In this document: positions 46,655 to 54,836 of the stretch, in pieces
Position numbering within the stretch: the first letter of the stretch is position 1
Layout: every line of letters starts with the position of its first letter
NCBI GenBank assembly: GCA_017557665.1
Contig: JAFYYI010000031.1
Coordinates: forward strand, 1-64,000
From: Muribaculaceae bacterium
GTDB lineage: Bacteria; Bacteroidota; Bacteroidia; Bacteroidales; Muribaculaceae
Length of the DNA stretch: 64,000 bases
Direction: 5' to 3'
The notes under the pieces: model-generated
The model's database searches: none
The model's input: the letters and a program-made list of their open reading frames with translations, nothing else
What the model was told of the DNA's origin: nothing
Position numbers and translations under genes: made by a program

Positions 46655-47065
46655 ATGAAACAGTTAGTATTATCAGTATTGTTCCTGTTCGCCTTGGTCT
46701 CGTGCCAAGTACACGACCGTCCCCCCAAGACGGATCATCTGGGACCTGTGCCCGCTGCACACGACGGTGTCTTTGTCGACCAGGGCGACACGCTCTTTTT
46801 CAACGGCGACGGTACAACCATTCGCTGGAGTTTCTCCAGCCCCATCGAGTCGCTTGCCGAAAAGGGCGAAGGCACTTACGTCTTCAAGCTCTATAACGGG
46901 TCATACCGCTATGACGCAGCCGAGGAATTCTGCATCCACGACGGCAAGAAATCCCACAACTTCATGACGGGTCCCCAATTGAACACCGAGGATAAAATCA
47001 CGTTCATCATCGTTGACGATGACGACAAGGAGGTGATCACAAGAACTTTCACAAAATTGAAATAA
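46655..47065 (+). CDS. Small lipoprotein of unknown function
   Basis: A 136-residue protein with a lipobox (LFALVSC, Cys17). The mature part reads as a small beta domain: FFNGDGTTIRWSFSSPIESL, then YVFKLYNGSYRYDAAEEF. It would be anchored in the envelope. No family is recognised. It lies between the membrane protein (34 bases upstream) and the first zinc-ribbon gene (19 bases downstream). Confidence 0.75.
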   Translation: MKQLVLSVLFLFALVSCQVHDRPPKTDHLGPVPAAHDGVFVDQGDTLFFNGDGTTIRWSFSSPIESLAEKGEGTYVFKLYNGSYRYDAAEEFCIHDGKKSHNFMTGPQLNTEDKITFIIVDDDDKEVITRTFTKLK

Positions 47066-47084
47066 TCATCAAAACACGATAGCT

Positions 47085-48296
47085 ATGAAATTCTGTATCA
47101 ATTGCGGGGCACAGCTCGCCGACGAAGCCAAGTTTTGTGTCAATTGCGGAGCACAACTTAACACTCCAGCCAGTGGCGGCACACCCGATGAGGTGAAGGG
47201 CATAGAAACAGATGACCTGGACGATGCCCTCATTACCAGCGAGTTTGAGACCAAAGCCCCCGACGACGAGGGAGAGTTTACTGGGGTCAGTTGGAGCGAT
47301 TCGAAATCCAAAAAGCGCGCCTTTGTGAAAGACAGCGAACTACCACAGCAACCGCAACAACCGATTCAGACACAGCAGCCGCAGCAACCGATTCAGACAC
47401 AGCAGCCGCAGCAGCCGATTCAGCAGCAGCAGCCACAGCAACCGATTCAGCAGCAGCAACAAGGGCAGCCCCAGCAGCAGCCGCAGCAGCAACAGTGGCA
47501 ACAGCCACAGCAGCCACAGCAGCAGTGGCAACAACAGCCGCCGCAGCAGCCATGGCCTCAACAGCAGTGGCCGACTCAAAATGAAGAAAAGCGTGGACTC
47601 TTTAGCAACAAATGGCTTGTCGCCTTACTTGCCTTGATCCCAATTGCCATCGTTGCGGCACTCCTGTTCAAGGGAGGGGACAGCGAGATTGAGCCGGGTG
47701 ACTACAAAATGGACGAGCAGGAAACCACCGAACAAGTTCAACAAAGCAATCACAGTCAACAAAGCGTGGATGGTCAACCGAATGAGCAGCATGCTCAAGG
47801 CGCCAACTTCACTTTAGATAAAATCACATCCATGATTGCCCAAGAATATGATGAATATGTGGTGGATGACCGCATGACGGTCGAGGGCAGCGAGGCCTGT
47901 CTCATCATCCCGAAAGGTGCCACTGATCGGTCCAATCGCCTTGTCTTGAGGCTTTATGCCGATGAGCTCAAGGGCATCAACGGCATCACCAACGAGGAAA
48001 TCGGTGACCTGCTCAGCAAGATCCTTGATGCCAATGCCGGCGTGATTGCCAAGAATGTAAAGACCGAAAAGCCCTACAAGGTCCACTACGATGAGAATGC
48101 CGATGGGTCTTACCTGCCCCACTGCTATACCTACATGAATTGGAAGGATGGCAAAGGTGCCCGTTCGTGGTCCTACGGGGAGGCTACGTTGATTGACAGG
48201 TCCGTCCTCTGCGGCGTTGCTGTCGCTACCGATGAGGCCGAGTTGAGGGCCCTCTCCGACATCTATATGGAAGTGGTGCAGGTCTTCAATCAATAA
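47085..48296 (+). CDS. Zinc-ribbon / Gln-Pro repeat / single-TM protein
   Basis: A 403-residue protein. Residues 1-25 form a double-CxxC zinc ribbon with Cys4, Cys7, Cys18 and Cys21. Residues 86-165 are a Gln/Pro low-complexity region whose first part is built from 27-bp DNA units. Residues about 171-192 form a single membrane helix (KWLVALLALIPIAIVAALLF). Residues 235-403 are an extracytoplasmic alpha/beta domain containing LVLRLYADELKGINGITNEE. So the ribbon and repeat face the cytoplasm and the folded domain faces the periplasm. No function is known. Its architecture matches the second zinc-ribbon protein at 52950. Confidence 0.82.
   Translation: MKFCINCGAQLADEAKFCVNCGAQLNTPASGGTPDEVKGIETDDLDDALITSEFETKAPDDEGEFTGVSWSDSKSKKRAFVKDSELPQQPQQPIQTQQPQQPIQTQQPQQPIQQQQPQQPIQQQQQGQPQQQPQQQQWQQPQQPQQQWQQQPPQQPWPQQQWPTQNEEKRGLFSNKWLVALLALIPIAIVAALLFKGGDSEIEPGDYKMDEQETTEQVQQSNHSQQSVDGQPNEQHAQGANFTLDKITSMIAQEYDEYVVDDRMTVEGSEACLIIPKGATDRSNRLVLRLYADELKGINGITNEEIGDLLSKILDANAGVIAKNVKTEKPYKVHYDENADGSYLPHCYTYMNWKDGKGARSWSYGEATLIDRSVLCGVAVATDEAELRALSDIYMEVVQVFNQ
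47358..47465 (+). repeat. 27-bp tandem repeat (4 units) coding for Gln/Pro
   Basis: Four in-frame 27-bp units at 47358, 47385, 47412 and 47439, encoding QPIQTQQPQ and QPIQQQQPQ-type nonapeptides. Less regular CAG/CCG-rich sequence continues to about 47575. Confidence 0.85.
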
Positions 48297-48325
48297 GTTC
48301 CAGCTAAATACAAATAACCCGGACA

Positions 48326-48517
48326 ATGACAGGAATCATGAAACATAGAACAATAGGATTGAGCAGACATCTTCTCGTCTTGCTCACGATGGGAGCTATG
48401 ACGGCCTTGGCGGCGTCGGCTCAAAAGGCGGAGGGAGTCGGATACTGGATGCTGGCTTACAATAAAGTCTATCAGGAAGACGGGAAAGTATGGGGCGGGG
48501 TACCCATCAATAATTAA
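48326..48517 (+). CDS. Large operon protein, segment 1 (signal peptide) before first in-frame TAA
   Basis: The first 63 codons of a long interrupted frame. It starts at ATG 48326 (or 48338, MKHRTIGL, which gives a better N terminus) and encodes a signal peptide with core LLVLLTMGAMTALAASA, followed by EGVGYWMLAYNKVYQEDGKV. The TAA at 48515-48517 stops it. The following codons continue without any frameshift into segment 2, so this is the natural N terminus of the large protein. Alone it would be a short exported peptide. Confidence 0.7.
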   Translation: MTGIMKHRTIGLSRHLLVLLTMGAMTALAASAQKAEGVGYWMLAYNKVYQEDGKVWGGVPINN

Positions 48518-50728
48518 AATGCTCGCATCATCAATGCCCGGGAAGGTTTAGCCGAGTTTGAGGTTGTGCATACCAAACCGGCGAATCCGAATGATAAATA
48601 TGATATCAGATGGACTGATTACCAGAACACGTTCTCTGTTTCTTGGTCGACGCCAAAGACGTACGTCAAGATAGGCGAAGAGGACAAAATAGCCATCGAT
48701 TTCACAGCCACGGTCGACGGCAAGCCCTATAATCCGTCGATTCTGAACGAGTATAACGTTTCTAAATTGCCGGACGCTTCTAAAAACAAAGTGATACAAG
48801 CCGTATCGTCCAAATATGAATTCTATGAGATTGAGGTTGAGGTCGCAGTGATGCCTGAAGTCACGCTCAACAATAAGACAATCGGTTTCTCCTTTTTTCA
48901 GAAAAAACTCGACGAAATCACCAGCTTGAATGATATGAATGAAGACTTGGGTGACGATTATGAAGATACCATGATGGAGGCCTGTAATTCCAACGAAGGA
49001 GAAATACCCCATTGGCTATTCGATAGCAAGGACCTGGCCTCGGGAAAACTCAGTTATGACGGAGGGAAGAAATGGGCCTATAACCTGAAACTGGACAAAG
49101 AATCCTATATGTTGGTTACGCTGTCAATCTCTTACCAGTGTGAATCGATTGTTGCGGCAAGCAGGAGTGGAGGAAAGACCAGTGCCGTTCATGTGGTCTA
49201 TCTGTATCGTTACGGCGGGAAAGATGTCGATGTCGTTACCCGCGCCGATGACCCGACCGTATGGGGAGAGGATGGTGAGAGTTCAGGAACGCAGCTGCCG
49301 CCGTGGGTCATCCCTGTTGCTGTAGTCAGCATCGGCATTCCAATCGGTTACACCTTGCTGCGTAACCGTCGCAAGAAAGAAGAGGAAGGCCTGCCGCCTA
49401 CCGACGGACCCACACCAGGCGGACCATATAACGGGCCAGGTGGACCAGGTGGACCATACGATCCATACGGTCCGTATCAAATGCCAGTCCAAGATCCAAA
49501 TATGGGAACGGTGACAATGGGGCAGCCCGTGACACCCGTTGTCCCACCACCAGCGCCTCCAGTACCACAGGAGCCGTACGTGATACAGCCACAGGAGAGC
49601 GAGCAAAACGAGAAGGAGCCAAGCACCTTCAAGATGATTCTCTACAAGGAGTTCGATGACTCGCTGATGGTGGGCGATGAGCCCCAAATGGTGGGAGCCC
49701 GTATCGAGGAGATTACCGCCAAAGGCAAAAAGATACAGCGTCTGGACCTGACTGCCCAGATCGAAATCGTGGAAGGCAACAACATCACCATCGTCGAGAG
49801 AGGCATGGCCGAGGAATACCGCGCCGCGCTCATCAAGGTGGAAGAGTTGCCCAAGAAACAGCCTTGGGAGGGCGACATCACGTTCGTCTTCAACGCTCCC
49901 GGCGGATCGCTGCGCAACAAGGTCGTCTTCAACATCGTGGACGGCGAGATAAGATTCTTCCAGGAGAACCTCACCCTGCCGGCCCGTTATGAGAAGGAAG
50001 TGAAACTGCCTTTCATCGTCCTGGGCATGAACGACGGTACAGCCAAAATCGAGGCCAAGATTGTCGAAGAAGGGCATGATGAGCCGTCCGAGGACTACAA
50101 CATCAGGACGGAATGGAACGAAAAGGAACAACGCTACTACGCCATCATTAAAGACTTGCTTACCGAAGAGAAGGCCGACAAGGGCATTCCGGGCAACTAC
50201 ATCGGTTTCTACGTCAAACTCGAGGCTCACAAAGATGAGCCTGTCAAGCGCGTCATCGAGGGAGTCATGCCCCTCTACCGCTACTATATGGGCCTTGTCA
50301 TGCGCATGGACGGCAACGTGAAATGTTTCCTTGAGGAGTACAACCCCTCAAAACATGATTCCAAGTACAAGACAACGCAGCCCGATGGCAAGGAGTACGT
50401 TCCCGCCGAGCAGGAATGCTACCTGAAGCTCTACGATTATGACGAAGAGAAAAACCAGCTGTTGATTATTGATCCCAATCCGCTGGATATCAAGTGGACA
50501 ATAAAGGACCTCAAAGACCAGGGCGGAGCCCAAAAGGTGATGAGAGACCTCATCGGCAATGAAATTTCGGAGATGGGAATGAATGCAGCACTGGCCGCAG
50601 CAGGCTTAGGCAGCATCGGCACCCTCGTGTCGGCAGCCCACTCCCAAGTCTTCAGTAATGTGGAAAAGGAGCGCATCTTAACGCTCCAGAAACAAGTTGT
50701 AGACCTGGGTTTGTCGTTCGAGGCCTAA
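48518..50728 (+). CDS. Large operon protein, segment 2 (extracytoplasmic domain, TM helix, Ig-like domains)
   Basis: Same frame as segment 1, open from the codon directly after the first TAA (NARIINAREGLAEFEVVHTK) to a second TAA at 50726-50728. In full-gene numbering, residues 65-320 form a beta-rich exported domain. Residues 326-345 are a TM helix (PPWVIPVAVVSIGIPIGYTL) followed by RNRRKKEEE. Residues 354-420 are a Gly/Pro/Tyr-rich linker. Residues 430-800 form several Ig-like or beta-sandwich domains. There is no in-frame ATG near the start (first candidate is GTG 48566), so independent translation is doubtful. No family is recognised. Confidence 0.7.
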   Translation, partial: NARIINAREGLAEFEVVHTKPANPNDKYDIRWTDYQNTFSVSWSTPKTYVKIGEEDKIAIDFTATVDGKPYNPSILNEYNVSKLPDASKNKVIQAVSSKYEFYEIEVEVAVMPEVTLNNKTIGFSFFQKKLDEITSLNDMNEDLGDDYEDTMMEACNSNEGEIPHWLFDSKDLASGKLSYDGGKKWAYNLKLDKESYMLVTLSISYQCESIVAASRSGGKTSAVHVVYLYRYGGKDVDVVTRADDPTVWGEDGESSGTQLPPWVIPVAVVSIGIPIGYTLLRNRRKKEEEGLPPTDGPTPGGPYNGPGGPGGPYDPYGPYQMPVQDPNMGTVTMGQPVTPVVPPPAPPVPQEPYVIQPQESEQNEKEPSTFKMILYKEFDDSLMVGDEPQMVGARIEEITAKGKKIQRLDLTAQIEIVEGNNITIVERGMAEEYRAALIKVEELPKKQPWEGDITFVFNAPGGSLRNKVVFNIVDGEIRFFQENLTLPARYEKEVKLPFIVLGMNDGTAKIEAKIVEEGHDEPSEDYNIRTEWNEKEQRYYAIIKDLLTEEKADKGIPGNYIGFYVKLEAHKDEPVKRVIEGVMPLYRYYMGLVMRMDGNVKCFLEEYNPSKHDSKYKTTQPDGKEYVPAEQECYLKLYDYDEEKNQLLIIDPNPLDIKWTIKDLKDQGGAQKVMRDLIGNEISEMGMNAALAAAGLGSIGTLVSAAHSQVFSNVEKERILTLQKQVVDLGLSFEA

Positions 50729-52894
50729 TGGATAGAGGATACTGATGAAGCCGACGGGAAGATCTACTATGTGCTGCGCAGTGTCAAGGGTGCGCTCAGG
50801 TCGCCCAACCGCTTTGATGTGGAGATGGAGGTGACCGCCGAGTACAAGAGAAAGACCTACAGCTACAAACGCATAGTCCACCTGCTCTCGCAGCCTGTGC
50901 GAGAGCACACAAACATGGAAAGCGAGATGGAGGCCCTCAAGAAGGACGAAAGAATCAGGCATGGCCTGGAGGAGATTTTAGGCGCTATTAATGTTCTCGG
51001 CATGAACGACGATTGGGGCCCACTGGTCCATTTCATCAGCCTGCAATTAGACTACTACGATGCCACCTACGGCTTTGATAAAAGCAATATCAAAGCCATC
51101 CAAAAAACCTACATGCATGCCTTGGAGCGACTGAGAGAAGAAGCCCACGAGGTTTCTGATGAGGCGACGCGCATCGACAAACTGGAGTGGTATAATTTTG
51201 AGTGGTGGATTCAGCGCTCGCTGGAGGGACACGATTATCTCGAGAAGCAGCACTGGCTTGTGCGTGTTGGCTGGGCTATCTTATCCTTAGGCTATTCGGA
51301 GTTAGTCTTCAATATTCCCTACAAGATGAAGGAATATGTTGACAGCGAAGAAAATGCGACCGTCGGAGGCGGCTTTGTCGTTGGCGTCAAGGAGGCAGCC
51401 TGGCATTTCGGGACCGAAGTGGCATTTACCTTTACCCTCGGCGCTGCGGGAGTTGTCGTTAAAACTGTCGGCAAGGGCGCGAGCGCTGCTGGTCGAGGCG
51501 TCGTTAATGTCGCAAAAGGAGTTATAAAAGCCGGTACTAAGGAAGCGCTCAAGGCCGGTGGTAAAGCGACGGGCCAAGTTATTAAGTCTGTCACCAAGGA
51601 ATCGCTGAAATCCGGCGTCAAAATGGGAAAGGAAGCCATGGCGGAAACTTTTAAGGTCATGGGGCAGACCTTGAAGAATGAGGCCATCACCAGGCTGAAC
51701 AGTTGGGCGAAGAAGCAAATAGGGAATACGGCCCACAAATACTTAGAGGGAAAGGTGAAGTCATTCTTCTCGGGTACAAAGGGTGCTGCAAACACTTCAA
51801 AATACGTTGCAGCAGAGGCTGGCGCTCTGGAACAGGCCGTAAAGAACGTAGAGGACCTGAAGACCATGGTTGAGATGGTCCAATGGAATCCCACCCCTGA
51901 GAATGTGCGGCTGATGAACCAACTTATCTTTGTGTGCCAGGCCGACAAGCAGACCATGATGCTGCTCAAGACCCCCAGGCTCCTGGGCGGCAATCCCAGG
52001 CTCGCGGGTGAGAGTCTCAAGTCTGTGAAAAAGTATTTCAACAATCTGCTCAGAAAGGTTTACGACGAGACCGACGATCTTGTTATGAAAGACCTGGCCA
52101 AAGCGGGAAAGATTAACATCAGCAAAGTCCATGTCTATAAGGGTGCCACGGGGTCGAAGGGCGACTTGTTGAAACAGGGTTTGGATATCACGTTTGACCG
52201 CGACGTCACTTACTACTACATCGGTGCCGACAAGGAGATGCATTACTTCAGTCAGCGGTATGTGGAGGCCCTCTACGCCAAACACTTCCGCAATGTGGTC
52301 AACTCCCGCACGTTGAGTCCAAACAAACTGTCCTTCAAGCCCGCCAACGTGAGCAAAGAGACGCTGAAGAAGATGGAACAGATGGAGGCGCAGAAGGCCG
52401 CTGTCGCCGCCAGGGTATATGACCAGACCGTGATTGAGGACGTCCTCAACCATGAGGAGAGTTATGGCGTGGACCTGGAACGCATGATTAACAAGGAACT
52501 TCATGGCGAAGCCCTGCGTAACCCCGCCAAAGTGGCCGATGCCGTGTTCCACAAGGGCGCAGAACGCTTTGACCGTGCCGACAGGCTTTGGTCTATGGCC
52601 CGCACGGCCGAAGGCAGAATAAAGAAAGAATTTCTGGAGAGACGCGCCGTGAGCGAGATGATGGAAGGTTGCCGTCAACTCCAGAAGACGTTCGACCTCA
52701 TCAGTTCCCGCGACGCAAAGCGCCACATCATCTCGAAAATTCCCACTCGTCTGAGGGATGCCATTGATCTTCTGCGTAAACTGAACGGCGTCGAGACCAA
52801 GCTCAGTGAAGTGGAAGCAGGATTGGACAAAATGGGTTACTCCTTCCTCAACCTCGCCGATGATGTCAGCGAAGCCTGCATCAGTGTGGGATAA
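50729..52894 (+). CDS. Large operon protein, segment 3 (C-terminal helical domains)
   Basis: Same frame again, open from the codon after the second TAA (WIEDTDEADGKIYYVLRSVK) to the TGA-free end at 52894. The first 60 residues complete the beta domain left unfinished by segment 2. Then come helical domains (IRHGLEEILGAINVLGMNDD, and WAILSLGYSELVFN). A Gly/Ala/Lys-rich stretch (about 51400-51700, containing GKGASAAGRGVVNVAKG) resembles the pre-toxin linkers of polymorphic toxins. A C-terminal ~350-residue part has YKGATGSKGDLLKQGLDITF and YYYIGADKEMHYFSQRYVEA. No catalytic motif is recognised. The first likely start for separate translation is GTG 50771. Confidence 0.7.
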   Translation, partial: WIEDTDEADGKIYYVLRSVKGALRSPNRFDVEMEVTAEYKRKTYSYKRIVHLLSQPVREHTNMESEMEALKKDERIRHGLEEILGAINVLGMNDDWGPLVHFISLQLDYYDATYGFDKSNIKAIQKTYMHALERLREEAHEVSDEATRIDKLEWYNFEWWIQRSLEGHDYLEKQHWLVRVGWAILSLGYSELVFNIPYKMKEYVDSEENATVGGGFVVGVKEAAWHFGTEVAFTFTLGAAGVVVKTVGKGASAAGRGVVNVAKGVIKAGTKEALKAGGKATGQVIKSVTKESLKSGVKMGKEAMAETFKVMGQTLKNEAITRLNSWAKKQIGNTAHKYLEGKVKSFFSGTKGAANTSKYVAAEAGALEQAVKNVEDLKTMVEMVQWNPTPENVRLMNQLIFVCQADKQTMMLLKTPRLLGGNPRLAGESLKSVKKYFNNLLRKVYDETDDLVMKDLAKAGKINISKVHVYKGATGSKGDLLKQGLDITFDRDVTYYYIGADKEMHYFSQRYVEALYAKHFRNVVNSRTLSPNKLSFKPANVSKETLKKMEQMEAQKAAVAARVYDQTVIEDVLNHEESYGVDLERMINKELHGEALRNPAKVADAVFHKGAERFDRADRLWSMARTAEGRIKKEFLERRAVSEMMEGCRQLQKTFDLISSRDAKRHIISKIPTRLRDAIDLLRKLNGVETKLSEVEAGLDKMGYSFLNLADDVSEACISVG

Positions 52895-52949
52895 TCACAT
52901 CAATGATAAAGCATAATAACGTAAACTAAATAATATAAACCAAAAACTT

Positions 52950-53402
52950 ATGAAATACTGTTCACAATGCGGGACCCAACTTCCCGATCATGCTCAATTT
53001 TGTGCCAACTGCGGGGCACGAATGCAGGCTCCACAGCAGGCCCCACAACAACAGGCTCCTTATCAGGCCCCACAACAACAGGCTCCTTATCAGGCCCCAC
53101 AACAACAGGCTCCTTATCAGGCCCCACAGCAACAGGCTCCTTATCAGGCCCCACAGCAACAGGCTCCTTATCAGGCCCCACAGCAACAGCCCCCTTATCA
53201 GGCCCCACAGCAACAGGTTCCCTATCAGGCGAGCAACCAACAATACGCTCCTCCACGGGAGAACAGGACGTTATGGGATAAGATGAAGGAGAATTACCGC
53301 ACCAACAGGGAGATACAAAAACAACGTTACAAGAGTGTCAAGTGGTGGATATGGGTCATCATTGCCACTGGTTTAATGATCATCATGAATTTAAATCTGT
53401 AA
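52950..53402 (+). CDS. Zinc-ribbon / Gln-Pro repeat / C-terminal TM protein
   Basis: A 150-residue protein. Residues 1-25 form a zinc ribbon with Cys4, Cys7, Cys18 and Cys21. Residues 30-92 consist mainly of seven copies of the nonapeptide QAPQQQAPY. Residues 105-130 are basic (MKENYRTNREIQKQRYKSV). The C terminus is a tail-anchor helix (WWIWVIIATGLMIIMNL). It is likely a cytoplasm-facing tail-anchored membrane protein. It is the short counterpart of the protein at 47085. No function is known. Confidence 0.82.
   Translation: MKYCSQCGTQLPDHAQFCANCGARMQAPQQAPQQQAPYQAPQQQAPYQAPQQQAPYQAPQQQAPYQAPQQQAPYQAPQQQPPYQAPQQQVPYQASNQQYAPPRENRTLWDKMKENYRTNREIQKQRYKSVKWWIWVIIATGLMIIMNLNL
53037..53225 (+). 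repeat. 27-bp tandem repeat, 7 units
   Basis: Seven in-frame 27-bp units, each beginning CAGGCCCCAC, differing by only a few bases (CAA/CAG, GCT/GTT/CCC). The unit length is the same as in the repeat at 47358-47465. Copy number is expected to vary between strains. Confidence 0.92.
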
Positions 53403-53422
53403 TAACTACTAAATCATATCGT

Positions 53423-53959
53423 ATGAAAAAGATTATTTATTTCCTGGCAGTTCTGGCACTGATGTGCTCGTGTGAAAAAGACAAGCCGGGTCCTCATCGT
53501 GCTGAAATGGAGGCATTTGCCAAAGCCAACATTCCTAATCCCGACACCTACGAGTTCGACTTTGAGGGCACCAGGAGGCAGTACTCCTATGCTATCAGCT
53601 TGACTGAGTATCGGCTATTCTTGGAGAAATTGTTGAAAGAGCCTGGAGCCGACACCGCTGCCATTCAAGCTGAAGATGACAGAATACAGGAGGCTTATGA
53701 GAAAGCAGGCAGCGACATTGCCTGCTACGAGTACTCCTTGCACTTCTGGCACAAGGGCGGTCAAGACGGCAAGATGCCGTTGCCGGGAGTTGTTGTGGCA
53801 CGCTACGATGCCAACGACAAACTCATGGTGATGACCATGAAACCCGACACGCTCACCGATGACCCTGCCATGAATATGATGATTGAAAAAGGGTGGCTGA
53901 AAAAAAGCGCTGAGCCACAACCTGATTATCAGGACATGATATTGGAGGGGACAAAGTGA
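53423..53959 (+). CDS. Lipoprotein of unknown function
   Basis: A 178-residue predicted lipoprotein; the signal sequence has the lipobox LALMCSC (Cys15 preferred). The mature part contains KANIPNPDTYEFDFEGTRRQ and HFWHKGGQDGKMPLPGVVVA, and ends in a Met-rich segment. ATG 53423 is the start that gives a lipobox; the frame is open from 53342. It is the last gene of the zinc-ribbon operon and converges on the RDD gene with 33 bases between stops. Confidence 0.78.
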   Translation: MKKIIYFLAVLALMCSCEKDKPGPHRAEMEAFAKANIPNPDTYEFDFEGTRRQYSYAISLTEYRLFLEKLLKEPGADTAAIQAEDDRIQEAYEKAGSDIACYEYSLHFWHKGGQDGKMPLPGVVVARYDANDKLMVMTMKPDTLTDDPAMNMMIEKGWLKKSAEPQPDYQDMILEGTK

Positions 53960-53992
53960 CGCAAGCCGTCCCGAAACTCCCAGACTGCAATG

Positions 53993-54739
53993 TCACACCT
54001 CGATTGTTGAGGAATAATAATAGAAATCGTTGAGCACCGTCCGGAGGAAGGCATCGGCATACATGTTTTGAGTGACCTGTATGCCAAGGAATTGCTGTAC
54101 CTGCACAGCCAGCTTGTATATGAGTTCGTCACGACGGTTGAAGTCGGGGTTGTAGAGGGTGCGTGTGATGACGTCCACCTGGCTGGTGGATAATGAGGCG
54201 GCCTCGGGATAGGTGGGTTCATAGCCTTGCTGGACATAGCTGAAATCGTTCATTGAGAAGAAGTCATAACTGTTGGATGACTGTTTTATCACAATGGTGC
54301 CTGCAGCGAGGTCTCCCAAGCGTTGCCGATGCTTGGTAAAGAGGATAAACACCAGTCCAAGAAAACCGGTAAGAAAGGTATCAATCGGGTAGAGAAGCCA
54401 TCGTAACAGGCAACAGCCCACCGAGGGTGAACCTCCGTCAAGCGTCACCACCCGCATTTTCATAGCCATCTTTCCCAGACTCTGCCCATTAGCGAAAATC
54501 TCACAGGCAGGATAATAACAGATGACCGGGAAAGAAAAGATGACCAAACACGCTATAAGGACCACGTCACTGGGATTGTGCAAGCCGTCCAGAACGCTAA
54601 AGCAAATCAATGACATCACAACGGAATAAACAGAAAGGGCGATATAGTCAATCAGAGCGGCCAATAGTCTATCTCCCACACTGGCAGGAGTTTGGGTAAG
54701 TTCCACATATTGACCGGTGATAATTGACGATTGCGCCAT
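53993..54739 (-). CDS. RDD family membrane protein
   Basis: A 248-residue polytopic protein. RDD features: GDRLLAALIDYIALSVYSVV with the Arg and Asp that name the family, a second part GQSLGKMAMKMRVVTLDGG, and RQRLGDLAAGTIVI. About four membrane helices in residues 20-150. Residues 160-248 are a cytoplasmic helical tail. RDD proteins in this setting belong to the conserved Bacteroidota gene cluster with SpoIIM, DUF4129, DUF4350, MoxR and DUF58. Transcribed divergently from SpoIIM through overlapping promoters at 54773-54808. Confidence 0.87.
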   Translation of the reverse strand: MAQSSIITGQYVELTQTPASVGDRLLAALIDYIALSVYSVVMSLICFSVLDGLHNPSDVVLIACLVIFSFPVICYYPACEIFANGQSLGKMAMKMRVVTLDGGSPSVGCCLLRWLLYPIDTFLTGFLGLVFILFTKHRQRLGDLAAGTIVIKQSSNSYDFFSMNDFSYVQQGYEPTYPEAASLSTSQVDVITRTLYNPDFNRRDELIYKLAVQVQQFLGIQVTQNMYADAFLRTVLNDFYYYSSTIEV

Positions 54740-54772
54740 AACCTTTTCGTCCCGTTAGTTTTAAAAGAATAT

Positions 54773-54808
54773 GTTGCAAAAGTACTAATAATTGTCTAAT
54801 TTTGCAAC
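54773..54808. promoter_or_regulatory. Interlocked divergent promoters of RDD and SpoIIM genes
   Basis: Plus strand: GTTG (54773-54776), 20 bases, TAATTTTG (54797-54804). Minus strand: GTTG (54808-54805), 20 bases, TACTTTTG (54784-54777). Each -7 box directly abuts the other promoter's -33 box, so the two polymerase sites fully overlap. Confidence 0.65.
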
Positions 54809-54836
54809 AGAAACCAATTCCTGTTTCTCCAATGTC

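Larger units (their letters stand above)
48326..52894 (+). other. Single 1,523-codon frame interrupted by two TAA codons (readthrough gene or fresh pseudogene)
   Basis: Codon 1 is ATG 48326, codon 64 is TAA (48515-48517), codon 801 is TAA (50726-50728) and codon 1523 is the final stop. All three segments are in one frame, with protein-like sequence on both sides of each stop and no indel over 4.5 kb. The second TAA lies inside what looks like one beta domain. This is direct sequence observation. Whether the stops are read through, are assembly errors or are real nonsense mutations cannot be told here. Confidence 0.85.

Noticed and set aside
48515..48566. Frameshift as the cause of the broken giant gene
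   Set aside because: The frame is unchanged on both sides of both stops (all segments start at positions congruent to 2 modulo 3), so these are simple in-frame stops.
48326..52894. Genome-wide reassignment of TAA as a sense codon
   Set aside because: Many clear genes in the window end at TAA at the expected family length (for example rpmA and the carboxynorspermidine synthase), so TAA is a normal stop here.
53037..53225. Seven regularly spaced 27-bp repeats as a CRISPR array
   Set aside because: The units are directly contiguous with no spacers, lie in frame inside a coding gene and encode a nonapeptide repeat.
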